A stretch of DNA of 64,000 nucleotides, taken from assembly GCA_002104905.1 (NCBI GenBank), contig MCFE01000367.1, positions 1-64,000 of the forward strand, in the 5' to 3' direction. Every line of letters starts with the position of its first letter. The first letter of the stretch is position 1. Below the pieces are notes generated by a model. It was not told the DNA's origin. It saw only the letters and a list, made by a program, of their open reading frames with translations, and searched no databases. Position numbers and translations under genes: made by a program. Source of the stretch: Basidiobolus meristosporus CBS 931.73. Taxonomy: Eukaryota > Basidiobolomycota > Basidiobolomycetes > Basidiobolales > Basidiobolaceae. Of the stretch, positions 22,062-33,185 are shown in pieces.

Positions 22062-23063
22062 ATGAGTTCTACCAGCAAACAGAACAACACAAACATCTTC
22101 CCTGTAAAGGAGAGGTTCGATGAAAACAACTATAGACTGTGGAGAATCAAGATGCAGATCCACCTTGAGGAAAGGAAGCTTTGGAATATAGTAACAGGAA
22201 AAGAAGTTGAGCAGCATGGGAAAACCAGACAATTATGAGCCACTCATACTTTCTTTCAAGAGCAGAGAAGACAATTTGACTTTAGACTCTGGCAAAGGAT
22301 GACTTCTTCATGAAGAACTCAGACGTAATGATCAAGCAGAGAAAATCAAAGATAATGCTTTATTCAGCTCAGAAAGGCACTCAGAAAAGAAGGGAAAGCA
22401 ACAAAACCAAAGAAAATCTGGTTGCTGCAACTATTGTAAAAAGCCAGGACACTGGGCAAGAGAATGCAAGAAGAAACAAGCAGACAAGAAACAGAAACTA
22501 GAGCAGGCAAACCATATAAATACTGATGAATAGTTAGTTGTAACTGTACAAGAGAGTTCAAGTAACCAAAGTAATGAATGGTACATTGACTCTGGAGCCT
22601 CACAGCATATTTGTGGTATAAAGGAGTGGCTCAGCAACTTAAAGACTATTCCTATAAGAAAGGTTTATCTGGGAGATAACTCTGCTCTGGAAGCTACTGC
22701 CAGTGGGTCTATACAACTAAATATGAGTGATAGCTCCGGGGCAACAACAGCAAGACTCAGTGACATACTCTATGCACCAGGAATAGCTAAGAACCTACTC
22801 TCACTCAGTAAAGCAACTGCTCAGGGACTGAAATTTGTTTTTACTAAGATGAGCTGCTCAATGTTGAGTGAGAATGGACAAAACTCAGCTTTGGGTATCA
22901 AAGATCACAATATATACAAGTTACAATGCAAGATCATTGTACCTGAGTATGTCAGCATTGCTGAAACTGATAAAACCAACTGGGAGATGTGGCATAGGAT
23001 GCTAGGACACATTGGGGAACAGAAAATGAGCCAATTGGTAAAAATAAGCTTGTTTTGGGCCTA
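22062..23063 (+). pseudogene. Copia-B2 Gag-protease region, internally deleted
   Basis: The Gag start (ATG 22062, MSSTSKQNNTNIFPV) runs for about 55 codons to 22225, then jumps across a deletion to the Gag C-terminal third. A zinc knuckle follows, CCNYCKKPGHWARECKKK (22426-22480). Protease is WYIDSGASQHICGI (22580-22621), followed by the integrase zinc-region start (WHRMLGH, about 22990). Stops occur at about 22290, 22531 and 23063. Unlike Copia-A, the ATG inside the primer site is followed quickly by a stop, so Gag must start at 22062. Confidence 0.85.
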
Positions 23064-23884
23064 AAATACTCAACTCCAATCAAATTGAATGTTTGTAAGG
23101 GATGTTCATATGGCAAACAAGCTAGGCAATGTTGCAAGAGCTCAGAAGACATCAATACCACCAAAATATTGGCATTGCACACTCAGACATATGTGGACCC
23201 ATGAGAACACTATTCTTTGGAGCCAAGAGATACTTTATGACATTTATTGATGACAAAACAAGATATACATGGGTGTACTTCCTCAAAACAAAGGATGAAG
23301 CTTTAGAGTCATTTAAGCACTTCAAGAACATGGCAGAAACACAAACTGGGTGGAAATTGAAGGTACTACAAAGTGACAATGTAGGAGAATACTGTTCAAA
23401 GGAGTTTGCTAAATATTGCTTGTCTACTGGTATACTTCATGAGACCACAGTTCCTCATACTCCACAGCAAAATGGAGTAGCCAAACATTCAAATAGAACA
23501 ACAATGAAGATGGGAAGATCTATGCTACATGATAAGGGAATGGACGATAAGTTTTGGGCTGAATCTGTTGCAACTGCAGTATACATCAAGAACAGATGCC
23601 CAACAACAGCACTACGTGATTCTACACCCTTTGAAGCATATACAGGCAAAAAACCAGATCTCCAGCACCTCAAGATCTTTGGCAGTGATGTTTTTAATCA
23701 AACCCCTGACAAAAAACGCTCAAAGTTGGAACCAAAGAGTAGGAAAGGGATCTTTCTTGGGTATTACAACAATACTAAAGGGTATGGAGTGTATGATGGC
23801 CAGATGCTACTATATGGCAACAAGCCATGCAGGAGGAGTACTAATCACTGATCAAGGCAAAAACATGGGGACCAGTAGATTTAC
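23064..23884 (+). pseudogene. Copia-B2 integrase
   Basis: The open part at 23129-23851 holds the integrase core: HSDICGP (first Asp), FIDDKTRYTWVYF, SDNVGEYCSKEF (second Asp; the usual Asn-Gly-Gly is Asn-Val-Gly) and PHTPQQNGVAKHSNR, where the catalytic Glu of the GVAE motif is Lys. The Cys pair of the zinc region (CKGCSYGKQARQC) is in another frame at 23090-23130. A deletion near 23835 joins the end of integrase to the start of RT. The lost Glu indicates an inactive enzyme. Confidence 0.85.
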
Positions 23885-24031
23885 CAAATAGGTGAAAGCC
23901 AATAGGATGTGGATGGGTCTACAAGATCAAGATAACCTCAAATGGTGCTGTTGATAAATACAAGGCTAGATTGGTGGCTAATGGCTGTTCCCAGATCCAG
24001 GGACTAAACTTTAGGGAAACATTTGCTCCGG
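23885..24031 (+). pseudogene. Copia-B2 reverse transcriptase, 5' piece
   Basis: Encodes RPIGCGWVYKI-like and DKYKARLVA segments, ending in RETFAP at the CCGG where LTR-E was inserted. It continues at 25115. Confidence 0.85.
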
Positions 24032-25110
24032 TGTAGTGGGGTCACAGTGACACTCACAGGCAGATGTGCTCATTCTCATATGTTCACTTCCCTAAAAAAG
24101 GATTACCCCCCCTATATTAGTATCATCCCAAATTGCAATACTTTCTATTCTGTCTACGTGATTATTACTATGCAACCTGACAAACTATTTGTCACTATTA
24201 ACCTATTGCACAAGCTATTCCTATTCCTTGCCAAGATGCCAAGATAAGATAGTTACCATATAAGGCAAGTACCCAAACAGTGCCCATGTCATGTGACCAT
24301 TTTGGCTTCATAACCCTCCTATCCTACTACCATAAGAGGCAACCACATGACACAGGGGTTTCATATTACCACTACCTGATTGGCTAGGTGCTACTATGTC
24401 TCATGGAACAATCCGCCAAGAATTTGCGCTATTTTTAGTACACAATGACATGATTGGCTGTCTACTACCTTCTGGAAACTTCTGGAAAGTATTTTCTAGC
24501 AAGAAATTGAGCAGCAAAAAAGTATATAAGGGAGGCTATCCCTTAAAATAAATTATCCCTCTTCCAATATTCCGACTTAATGATTAGTGAGATCACCACT
24601 ACCTATTACCACTATTTTCTGACTCAGACCTGACAACACTCCCAGGAAACCACGCTGACAGCCAACTGACCTTGGAGGCACTACTTGTGAGGAATATGCA
24701 GAGTAGGTATATTTTATTATATTTGTTTGTTTTCCCAAGTTTGTTCTTGCACAGGCAAAGATACTTTTCAGTCTTTGTAACTATTGGTCAAAGCTGCATT
24801 CTTATCAAGTCCCTGTTGGTGGAGTTTACAGTTGTTTTGATTTTGGAAGCTTTAGTACATTGTCATCTCAGAGGACGTCAAAGCCAGTATAAACTTTTGT
24901 TAAGACTCCAACTAAGTTGGGGATTGTAGTTCAATAGTTTTCCCTTGACAAGCTTGAGGCTTTATCCCCCATCACATTAGATTAGACAAAAGACCCAGTA
25001 TTCCTAGCAAGCTTTTGCCAGAGGTTATTGCACCCAGTGAACACCCCACACACATTCACACTTGAGAAGTGTTGGCCGTATTTTGCCCTTTGGACTTATA
25101 CACCACCACA
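24032..25110 (+). mobile_element. Solo LTR-E inserted in Copia-B2 RT
   Basis: 1079 bp beginning TGTAGTGGGGTCACAG and ending ACCACCACA, flanked by CCGG at 24028-24031 and 25111-25114. Removing it with one CCGG restores the Phe-Ala-Pro-Val-Ala RT codons exactly. A TATA box (tatataag, 24523-24530) lies mid-LTR, so the R region is central. No internal domain is present. The 4-bp duplication and long LTR suggest a Ty3/gypsy-type family, but its coding region is not in the window. A second copy is at 59975-62282. Confidence 0.9.
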
Positions 25111-26426
25111 CCGGTTGCCAAGTTTAGCTCTATTAAGACAGTTCCAGCCCTGGCAGCTGTACACAGTCTAGATCTACACCAAATGGATGTCAAAACAGCC
25201 TTACTAAATGGGGATTTGCAAGAAACTATATAGATGGAGGAACCTGAAGGTTTTACCAATCCAAAAGGCCCCATAAGGTGTGCAAGCTTAGAGAATTTTT
25301 ACATGGGCTTAAGCAGGCACCTAGAGCATGGTATAACAAGATTGACACATATCTAGAGGAAATTGGGTTCTCTTGTAGCACTGCAGATCACAGGCATATA
25401 TGTGAAACAGTTCAAAAAGGGTGTGATCATCCTAGTTCTTTATGTGGACAACCTAATTAAAGCTACTAGTGACCAAGAGACACTTAAACAGACAAAATCA
25501 GATCTCTTCAGCAGGTTTGAGATGAAGGATCTTGGAAAATTGAGCTATTTTCTTGGAATTGAGGTCAAATTTGACATACCTATTCAGAAAACTGTGCTGA
25601 ATCAGTCCAAGTACATCAGGGACATTCTTAGATGCTCCAAAATGGAAAATTGCAAACCTACAGCCACCCCTATGGACAATAACCTGAAATTAAGCAAATC
25701 TCAGACAGTCATAGATGAGAACAGCTCAAATATGGACCAAAACTTTCCCTATCAATGAATGATTGGTAGCCTAATGTACTTAACGGTGTCTACATGTCCA
25801 GATACTGCAGTGGCAGTTAGAATAGTCAGTCAATTCATGCAGAATTATGGATCAGATCAAATTGCAGCAGTTAAAAAATTTTCAGATATCTACAAGGTAC
25901 CATAAATATGGTACTGGAATACTCTGGAGCAGCCAATAGGCGCAAATTTGATGCTTATAGTGATTCAGATTGGGGTAGGGATCTGATTGACAGATGCTCT
26001 ACCACAGGCTATGTATTTCTTTATGCTGGTGCAGCTATTACTTGGAATTGCAAGAACCAACCAACTGTGGCCCTATCTACAACTGAAGCAGAATACATGG
26101 CTGCATATCAAGCAGCTAAGGAGGCTATATGGCTACAAAAACTATTCAAAGACTTGGGTTTTAACTCAAATGAACCAACATGTATTTACAAGGATTATCA
26201 AAGTTGTATTTTATTAGCTAGAAATCCTACTAATCATGCCAGAACTAAGCATGTTGATATACAGCATCACTTTGTGAGGGAACCTGTAGAAAATAACTTA
26301 ATAGAGTTATTGTACTGCCCAACTAACAAAATGGTGGCAGATATATTGACAAAACCACTTTCTAAGCCACAATTTGAGAATCTCAGGGAGGAATTAGGAT
26401 TAAGAAATTATTTAGTTGAGGGGGGG
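25111..26426 (+). pseudogene. Copia-B2 reverse transcriptase and RNase H, 3' piece
   Basis: RT resumes with VAKF-like codons and LHQMDVKTALLNGDLQ, then [16 protein letters not shown] and [10 protein letters not shown], where the second Asp of the YVDD box is Asn. Frames shift near 25270 and 25390, and stops occur at 25231 and 25756. RNase H is open at 25908-26432 with YSDSDWGRD, TEAEYMA and KDYQSC, the HARTKHVDIQHHF motif, and DILTKPL at its end. The polypurine tract overlaps the end. Confidence 0.87.
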
Positions 26427-26795
26427 TGTTGAAATATTGGACTATTTGGTATTATTCTGCAGCTAAAAACTTACTTAGCAGTTCTGGGCTAGTCTTGCTC
26501 ACTGTGGGACTAATGTACAGCTCTAACTTTGCCACTTTCTTCAAATCTATGATCTTAAGATTATTCCCCTATAGTCAGGATCAAATTAGCACTGATACCA
26601 AGTATTATGTACTAACCCTGAAACTGTTACAGAAAGCTCTTGAATATTGAGAAGCCCTCCTTACTTAGCATTACAGCTGTATTACTTCTACAAAGGTATA
26701 AATACTGAGCTTCATTACTAATAAACAACAGCGCAACTATTATCACTATTTCTTGATAAGTTTCTTATATCCAAGTTACTTCTTAAATTGCAACA
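26427..26795 (+). repeat. Copia-B2 3' LTR
   Basis: 369 bp, TGTTGAAATATTGG...ATTGCAACA, followed by the ctatc duplication at 26796-26800. Confidence 0.93.
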
Positions 26796-27220
26796 CTATC
26801 TTGGCCCACTAGTACTATCTGGCACTATAAGTGCTTTGTATAGATCTTACTTTAGGGCTAATAATTAAACATAGTGCCAGACAGTATCAGTGGACCAAGG
26901 TAGTGCCATGCATTTTTGTGGCATGTTACAAGCCACAGGAGCTAGATTCAGAGTGCCATGGGTACCAAGTACCAGATGCATAACTTCAATCCTTTTGTGC
27001 TCTTACACATCCTTCACAACATTGACCTTAAAAAAAAGGTCAAAAAATGGATATTCTCCAGCACAATGGGTGAAACACAGGGGCTGCTTTGCATGAAGAT
27101 GCAGAGCTATGCTTCACACTCTGTGGCCAAGTATAGGTTCACTTGGCCTCCCTGGCACACTTTGGCATCATTAGGCACTCATGTCTCAATGTGGCGCTAC
27201 CCAATGGAACAAGTCTAATA

Positions 27221-27574
27221 TATGATTTATTACTTCAATCACTTGCACTCTCTTGTACTGTTTAAAAAACTGCCCACTTGTATTTATATAATGTGCCTAC
27301 TCTTGTTTCTGTTTTTTGTCTTTGTGTTCCTACTGCATTCTCTTGTTCAGTGTCCTGGCTTTGCACAGTAAATACAGCAATCAGGTTTTCTTTGATTTTG
27401 CTGTTTTCCATTCCTTTCTTCTTGCATTTTAGAGCTAAATAAAGCATTATCTTCAATTTTCTCTGCTTGATCATATTGTCTGAGTTCTTCATGGAGGAGT
27501 GACCAAGACTAGTGCACAATTGTTGAGTAGATTTTTAGCTGCTGAATGATACCAAATAGTCCAATTTTGCAGTA
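27221..27574 (-). mobile_element. Copia-B3, right part (Gag and 5' LTR fragment)
   Basis: Continues the Copia-B3 protease-Gag region after FB1: minus-strand zinc knuckle and Lys-rich Gag tail (27262-27519), then a jump to about 65 bp of LTR start (27510-27574). Most of the Gag N-terminus and LTR are missing. Confidence 0.8.
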
Positions 27575-28085
27575 GTGTCCTACCCAACCATGCATAGCTC
27601 AGCAAAGCACCTACTTATTGAGGCTGCTTTGCATCTAAATATCAAAGGCATAGGTGCCCCCATGTGCACATCTGTCCTCAGTATTTTCCAATTCTTCTGG
27701 GATGTCCTCTATGTGCCAACTGATCACATCAATGACAGACTTGTTAATGAGATTAGGATATAGTAGTACTTGCAACATAACCCATCATCCTATCTCCAAA
27801 CACAGCCACTCCATAAGAAACTCCTAAAAGGTGAAGTAAGGCTCAATATTCTCCACACACTAAACAAGATGGAGTAGAGAATGGATACTACTATAGCAGT
27901 GATCTACACATTTGGCTTCATGCTAAGAGTATAGCCACTCAAATTCCATCATAAACTCCATGCATAAAAGCTGCAGACACATTAACTTGGCATTGGTGAT
28001 ATGCTTCTAGATAAATATTGCTACAATGTCATTATATAACTCTCAATGCTTCTAATGTACCCTAAAAGAAATAATTGTGATTATC
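27575..28085 (-). pseudogene. CACTA-like Tnp2 C-terminal fragment (copy 4)
   Basis: Colinear on the minus strand with 63360-63830, the Tnp2 C-terminal segment with the HLLHLAQ..ENIGP-like and WEFPMEQMCGE-like motifs. Here the frames are broken throughout. It directly abuts the Copia-B3 LTR fragment. Confidence 0.7.
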
Positions 28086-28440
28086 CTGTCAAAAGGCCAT
28101 CACAAAATTAAAGTCCTACGCCTAAGATGCATTGATCCCATCAGGACACTATGCAAAGACCACTGAAAAATAACTGCACCACATATTTCACAAAAAACTT
28201 GGGCAAATCTTTGATCACAACATATATGAGCTATTGCCACTTTTTCACACTCCCTACTTCTTGATCAAATTGATTATTTTGCATTTCATGCACACATATT
28301 GATTTAGTTGCATTAAAACCTTAGTTGTACAATAATTGCTAATTGTAATGACCTAGGCAAGTCCCTATACTCAACACTGACATTAACCAACCTTAGTAAC
28401 TCCATTTAAGTCCACCATTCATATGTATTTCTGTAGAAAC
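28086..28440 (-). repeat. 3' part of U repeat, copy 2
   Basis: On the minus strand the bases next to LTR-F (gaatggtggactt..., tatagggacttgc...) match 62300-62400, which follows U copy 3 after LTR-E is removed. So this is the continuation of U beyond LTR-F. No coding capacity is seen. Confidence 0.6.
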
Positions 28441-28961
28441 TGTTATGAATAGACACAAGGCAGGAGGAAAAGCTAGGCATGGCAGGAATGGACTTAGGTG
28501 TGGACCATCAAGGCAAGACAGGATTCAAGGCAAGGCTGTTTATTCAAGACCTGTGTTTATCAGACTGAGGAATACTTAAGGGGGGATAGGACTATATATA
28601 CTTGTTGGTTATACTGATGCCAAGAGATATTGGCTTATACTAATGGGGTTGTGGGGTGAGGCACAGCAATGGTGCTGGGGATAATGACATAGATGACACG
28701 GCACTGAGACAGGATGGGGAAATGGATTGGGTCACCTGATCATGTGGCTAAGTCATGTGACCTGATATTTCCATATATGGTACTGGACTATGAAAAATAC
28801 AATGGGAAGCTTACATGGAGTGTTCCATTGTGTAACAATGGTTTGGAATGGTCAGGAACTTTCTGGAAGGTGGTAGAAGGTTCCAGAAGGAATCTCTTAG
28901 AAATTGTGCTAGGAAGCTGAAACTTGGCATGGGTGTTCATGGTTGTCATGTGATCATGACA
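28441..28961 (-). mobile_element. Solo LTR-F
   Basis: 521 bp with TGTTATGAAT...ATCATGACA ends and perfect GAAAC duplications (28436-28440 and 28962-28966). On the minus strand a tatatatag TATA-like run is followed by an AATAAA-type signal, which sets the orientation. No internal region or other copy is in the window. Confidence 0.82.
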
Positions 28962-28966
28962 GAAAC

Positions 28967-30566
28967 GCCCTTTTCCATGACTTCAGCAGGAACCCTATGG
29001 CTTTATGCCACTGTTCATTTTCTGATTCCCATACATCCTGGTCTTCAGCCAGCACTGAAAGGTGTAGCACCTCATCTGACAGTCTTTGCAATATTTTAGT
29101 GTTTTCTGAACACTGCTCTTAGAGGAGTATTGCCACCTCTTGGTGTGCCTATTAATGTTCTCAAATTGCACTCTAGGCATTGTGAAGATCTTTTGACTTC
29201 TTAGAATTGTTGCTTTGTCTATCAGTGGGATCTCCACTCTGTCTACAATGGAGGACATAGAGGCAGTGATAGATAAATTGCTTTCTCTGTAAACTCATCT
29301 ACCTCACTGGAGTGCAGCTAAACTGGCTGTGCTTCCAACTCTTGAGAAAACAGCTTTTGCTTTGCTGATAATTCTTCTAGGCTGTAATGAAATTCAGCCT
29401 GTTATGGGCCAACAGCATTGACTGGGGAGAACTGCTGCTTTTTGCTCACATTTCCCAGACTCTGGCTTGGCTGGACTTCTTTCTCTTACCCTTACCTTTG
29501 TCACTTCCAAGTCTTTCATTGCTACTTAAACTGAGTGTGTCTTGTATAGTACCTTGTGTGCTCCTTGATGAATACAACACTAGTACATCAGTATTGATCT
29601 GCTTATTCCTTGCCAGCCCTCTCCTAGCAACCTGGTATTTCTTTGCCACTTAATTGAAACTTCCAACCCAGCTTGTGATGGGCTCCTGAGAAAGCCACAG
29701 GTTCTGATAACTGTCAAGGTCTCCACTTATACTGTCACTGAGTGCTCCTGGCACTGAGCTATATTCTTCCCTAGATATATGCTGCACTGATGCATCTGTT
29801 ACTGCCTGCTTATCTCTGACAGGAATTCTGTTGGCTAGTTGATATCTCTTTGCAACTTGCTTGAAGCATTCAGTTCTGCTTGTGATGAGTTGTCATGATC
29901 TGCCACTTGAATGTTTAAGTTAGATCAGTTTTTAGTCAAATCAATTAGTTATATATTTTGGTTATCAGTATATCAGTGATAAATATCAAATCAGTAACAT
30001 TAGTCAGCAAATGAATCAGCATATCCTTATCAGACCAAAATAGATATTTTAGGTGGGGTCTTACTGGGTGATGATGATGCAATCAAATGAATCATCAGCC
30101 ACAGCCTACATTAGGAAATACAATTAGTCAGCAATTGATCTGGCAAAATGTATATAAGGAGCTGCTGGAATCTCAATAAAGATCAGTTCAAGTTTTAGTG
30201 AATACAATACTGGCTAAACTCCCTATTCCTCTACAACTCTTACACCAAGACTTGTAACAGAGCTCTTGAGGAGCTTCTGCTTCTCTTGAGATACTTTCTT
30301 AGCATATCAATACTGGCCCCAAATCTGCTGGTTTGGCTGAATGCAGAGTAATGTTTATAGCAAAAGTCAGGTACATACTGCTTGACCTTAAGTTCCCAAT
30401 AGTGTCCTGGCATGCTGGACTCACAATGATGATGCGCTAGACCTTTTGCATCCTTTGCAATATTAGCCTACTCTACATCTTCACACTCAACAGCTGCATG
30501 GATCATCAATGTCATATGATTTCTAGGCTTGGGAATATGCACCACAGACTCCCCCTCCCATGCTGT
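28967..30566 (-). pseudogene. U coding repeat, copy 2 (unassigned protein, broken)
   Basis: Minus strand. At 30566-30260 a frame interrupted by a single stop reads WEGESVVHIPKPRN..., PGHYWELKVKQYV, YKHYSAFSQ and DMLRKYLKRSRSS. After the solo gypsy LTR comes low-complexity Ser/Lys/Gln-rich sequence (SQEPITSWVGS-like units) and, at 29258-28995, MSSIVDRVEIPLIDKATI.... The same protein is encoded by U copy 3 (58.7-59.97 kb). I do not recognise the family. Its repeated location beside Tnp2 remnants suggests an accessory gene of the CACTA-like element. Confidence 0.6.
29891..30259 (+). repeat. Solo Gypsy-G LTR inside U copy 2
   Basis: 369 bp, TGTCATGATCTGCC...CTTGTAACA, flanked by gagt (29887-29890) and gagc (30260-30263), a 4-bp duplication with one mismatch. 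Comparison with 59230-59250 shows the empty site contained one copy. Confidence 0.87.
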
Positions 30567-30860
30567 TGTTACAAGTCTTGGTATATGAGTTGTAGAAAAA
30601 TAGGGAGTTTAGCTAGTACTGAATTCATCCAAACTTGAACTGACTTTTATTGAGGTTCCAGCAGCTCCTTATATGCATTATGCTAAATCAATTGATGACC
30701 AACTGTATTTCCTTATGTAGATTGTGGCTGATGACTCATTTGATGGCATTGCCATCACTCAACAAGATCCTACTTGATACATCTATTTCTGTCTGACAAT
30801 GATCTGCTGATTCATATGCTTACTAATACTACTGATCTGATATATATCACTGATATACTA
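30567..30860 (-). repeat. Gypsy-G LTR, truncated
   Basis: A minus-orientation LTR starting TGTTACAAGTCTTGG. It is intact for about 290 bp and is then replaced at 30861 by the GACTTGTTC terminus of the Harbinger-like element. The missing 75 bp are not found to the right within the window. Confidence 0.87.
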
Positions 30861-33185
30861 GACTTGTTCCATTGTACCATGCCAGGGCGCACGGCACGAT
30901 TTGCGGTTGTAAAGAACAATTGGGCGTGATATTATAGCTACCAGAAGGCAGGATTGTTCTTGGACAATTTCGCACTATGCGGGACAATCTTGCACACTAT
31001 GGCACAATCTGACACAATGAGGTCGGCATGGATGATCACGCCAACTCGTAATGTTTGCATCACGTGCGCAATTGGATACCGCTATAATGGCAGGTAAAAT
31101 CCGGTATTTGGATATGTTTCTTTAATGTCAATGGAAATAAATGTGTATCAAACTATAAACTACACTGATACTTACCATTTTGGTTACCCTCACTCCAATT
31201 GGACGGTATCTCAGTGGTTAATTGGTCCAAAAGTATCCTGAAGCTGGCAGCCCCCAATTGGCTCATTGACTACTGAAAAAGCTACCTGATTTGCCATTAA
31301 ATATCCCATTTTGCCCATTGAGCAAGTAAATCCCTGATCCTAGTGATTGGACAAGGTGTCACAGCTAGCACGCAAGCAATTGTGTAGGTGCAAAACAGAT
31401 CCAATAGCTGCACTGATATTACAGATGACGTATATATATGCAGGGTGTTTATTTATAGGGGTTCTGTCTCAAATGTGAGAAGACCTTGATATTACTTATA
31501 TCAAAAATTTGATGATCACTGATTTGCAATGGCTCCATTTGGATCACAAAAAAAAAGGGTTGTTGGGATCATTACAAATGTAGGCAATTCAAAGCAATTG
31601 CATCATCTTCTCCTGGGTTTTTTTCTCACAGGGATTACAACTGAAGCATTTGGTAGTGACTCACTTTGCACACTTATACTACTTCCTGGCTGACTATCAT
31701 CTTGGCTACTTGTGTATTTGTAGTCAGTATTTTGCCTCCTAGTTGATGAGTGCAATGCTGCAGCTTGGCTGCGCTGAATTGCTCCAACTGAACCAGCCTG
31801 TAGTGCCATGTGCTGACACGTTCTTTTACTTGCCAAGGGCTCCAGTGGTTGAGGCACTTCATGTTGGTCATCATCAGTCAGTTCACCAGAAGTAACTTGC
31901 TGATGGTCAGGCAAAACGGCACACGCAGGCACGCCTTGACATGTTGAGATGGCCCTTGGCTGAGTTCCATGTGATGCCGCATGTTGACGCAACTTGGTCC
32001 GCCCCAATGGACTTGTGTCTAAATGAGCAGTTTGGCAAGTTCTTGTAGTTTTGCTCTGAAGTGCGCGCGTTGACCCACTGCGTGTTGACTCAACGTGGGG
32101 CGTTCTGGTAAAGGGTGTTGGTGTGGTCTGGACTGACGTGCACCGGCGCGCTGTGGTTGTAAGAGATGGTAGGGAATCCAGCAAGGCGTGCTGGCGCAAT
32201 CTGGACAATGTTGCTCACGGTCTGTATTCTTCCTCCTGAAGCTCACCATCTGATTCCTCAAGGTATTCACTTACCCTCTGTCTGATACTTTGGAGCTGTT
32301 GCCTGGATGAGTCCTGCGTATATTGCTCTCAGAAGCCACTTAGCTCTACTAATATATCACGTAGTACATTAGTCATTTTAGGCAAAAACTCATTCAAAAT
32401 CTCTTTGGTTCCCAAAGTTGAGGCACAAACAGACGCGTCCGGCCCGTACCATGCAAATTGCACGCAAAATTGTTCCAGCGCGGCTTCTTTGTCAAATCCC
32501 CTCACTCTCAGCTCATTCTTGATTTCAATACTTGTCTTGTTATATATCTTTTTACATAAACCAGCTGGCATCTTGATGTAGAGCTCATGCCGCAGCTTTC
32601 TACTCAAATTCTTCCATCTTTGTTGACTCTCTGAGGTATCTAGTTCTGCTATATTAATCAATAGTGTCCAAATATCTGTATGAAGGCTCATCATAGACAC
32701 TTGGGCCATACTAAAATCATTTGGCAAGAACTTGAACGGATCCAACATTGACTTCTCTAGTCCGGACCGTGCCTGTGAGCTGGGGGATGGGTTTTGTCTG
32801 GGTTGTACTAAAGATGAGTTGAGGCTTGGTATGGGGACCATAGCAACGGACTTGGATACTTATACAGCAGTATATTGGCATCAACCTGGTCTTATATGAA
32901 ATATATATGAAAACTAATGTGATTGTTGAATTTTCCATATATTATGCATGATGCATCTTGGATTGCGTTGACACGGAGCAGATCACATCAATTGCAGATT
33001 TCCTATTTGATTATAGACCTATGATTAAAGCATCAATAAAAGTACCAAGGCATTGTTTGCAGATGATTTTTGCGACATAATGATGGGATACATGGCAATT
33101 GATGGAGATTTAACCATAATGTATTAAAAATCAGATAAATAACGCGGATTGCGCCGAATCAATTCAAACCACCTCCATACAATCA
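30861..33185. mobile_element. Harbinger-like element H1 (5' end and accessory gene)
   Basis: The left end GACTTGTTCCATTGTACCAT resembles the FB termini. The body is strikingly CpG-rich for this window. It contains a minus-strand gene (31603-32841) and ends in sequence (32880-33185) that in copy H2 (45960-46260) leads into a PIF/Harbinger-type transposase remnant. No right terminus is visible; the element appears truncated near 33185. The assignment rests on homology to H2, so it is partly inference. Confidence 0.55.
31603..32841 (-). CDS. Unassigned protein gene of element H1, probably spliced or broken
   Basis: Two good minus-strand frames. 32841-32329 encodes 170 residues starting MVPIPSLNSSLVQPRQNPSP, with a polar N-terminus and then a compact, likely helical region with SQQRWKNLSRKLRHELYIK and ASTLGTKEILNEFLP. 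It ends in TGA, but the same frame stays open another 43 codons. 32208-31603 encodes 201 residues rich in Thr/Gln/Ser and ends with a basic RKKPRRR tail that looks like a nuclear localisation signal. A GTAAGT donor (32274-32269) and a CAG (32203-32201) could bound a 74-nt intron, but the phases do not join the two frames, so I cannot close a model. PIF/Harbinger elements typically carry a second DNA-binding (Myb-like) gene opposite the transposase; this could be that partner, though I see no Myb motif. A decayed copy lies at 45440-45656. Confidence 0.5.

Larger units (their letters stand above)
21657..26795 (+). mobile_element. Copia-B2, full-span Ty1/copia element
   Basis: 5139 bp including a nested LTR-E. 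LTRs are at 21657-22025 and 26427-26795 (369 bp each, differing at roughly one in ten positions by eye). The primer site ggttatgagcccca is at 22026-22039, the polypurine tract gttgagggggg at 26416-26426, and perfect CTATC duplications flank it. Coding regions carry internal deletions in Gag and between integrase and RT, so it is dead. Confidence 0.95.
21340..27215. mobile_element. Foldback element FB1 (split by Copia-B2)
   Basis: Ends are GACTTCTTCTGTTGGA at left and the inverse TCCAATGG-like ...GGAACAAGTC at right, with long inverted arms (21340-21656 and about 26870-27215). A direct TAATA flanks it (21335-21339 and 27216-27220). Without Copia-B2 and its duplication the element is 732 bp. 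Comparison with intact Copia-B sequence shows the empty site had one TAATA, so the boundaries are supported. It encodes nothing recognisable; mobilisation must be in trans. Confidence 0.85.

Noticed and set aside
21340-27215. FB elements as hAT transposons with TAGACTTG termini
   Set aside because: No 8-bp duplication at FB1 or FB3, where the empty site is known; only TAATA (or AAT) is duplicated.
32201-32274. 74-nt intron joining the two frames of the H1 gene
   Set aside because: Donor and acceptor look good, but the reading phase does not connect the 170- and 201-codon frames; kept only as a note.
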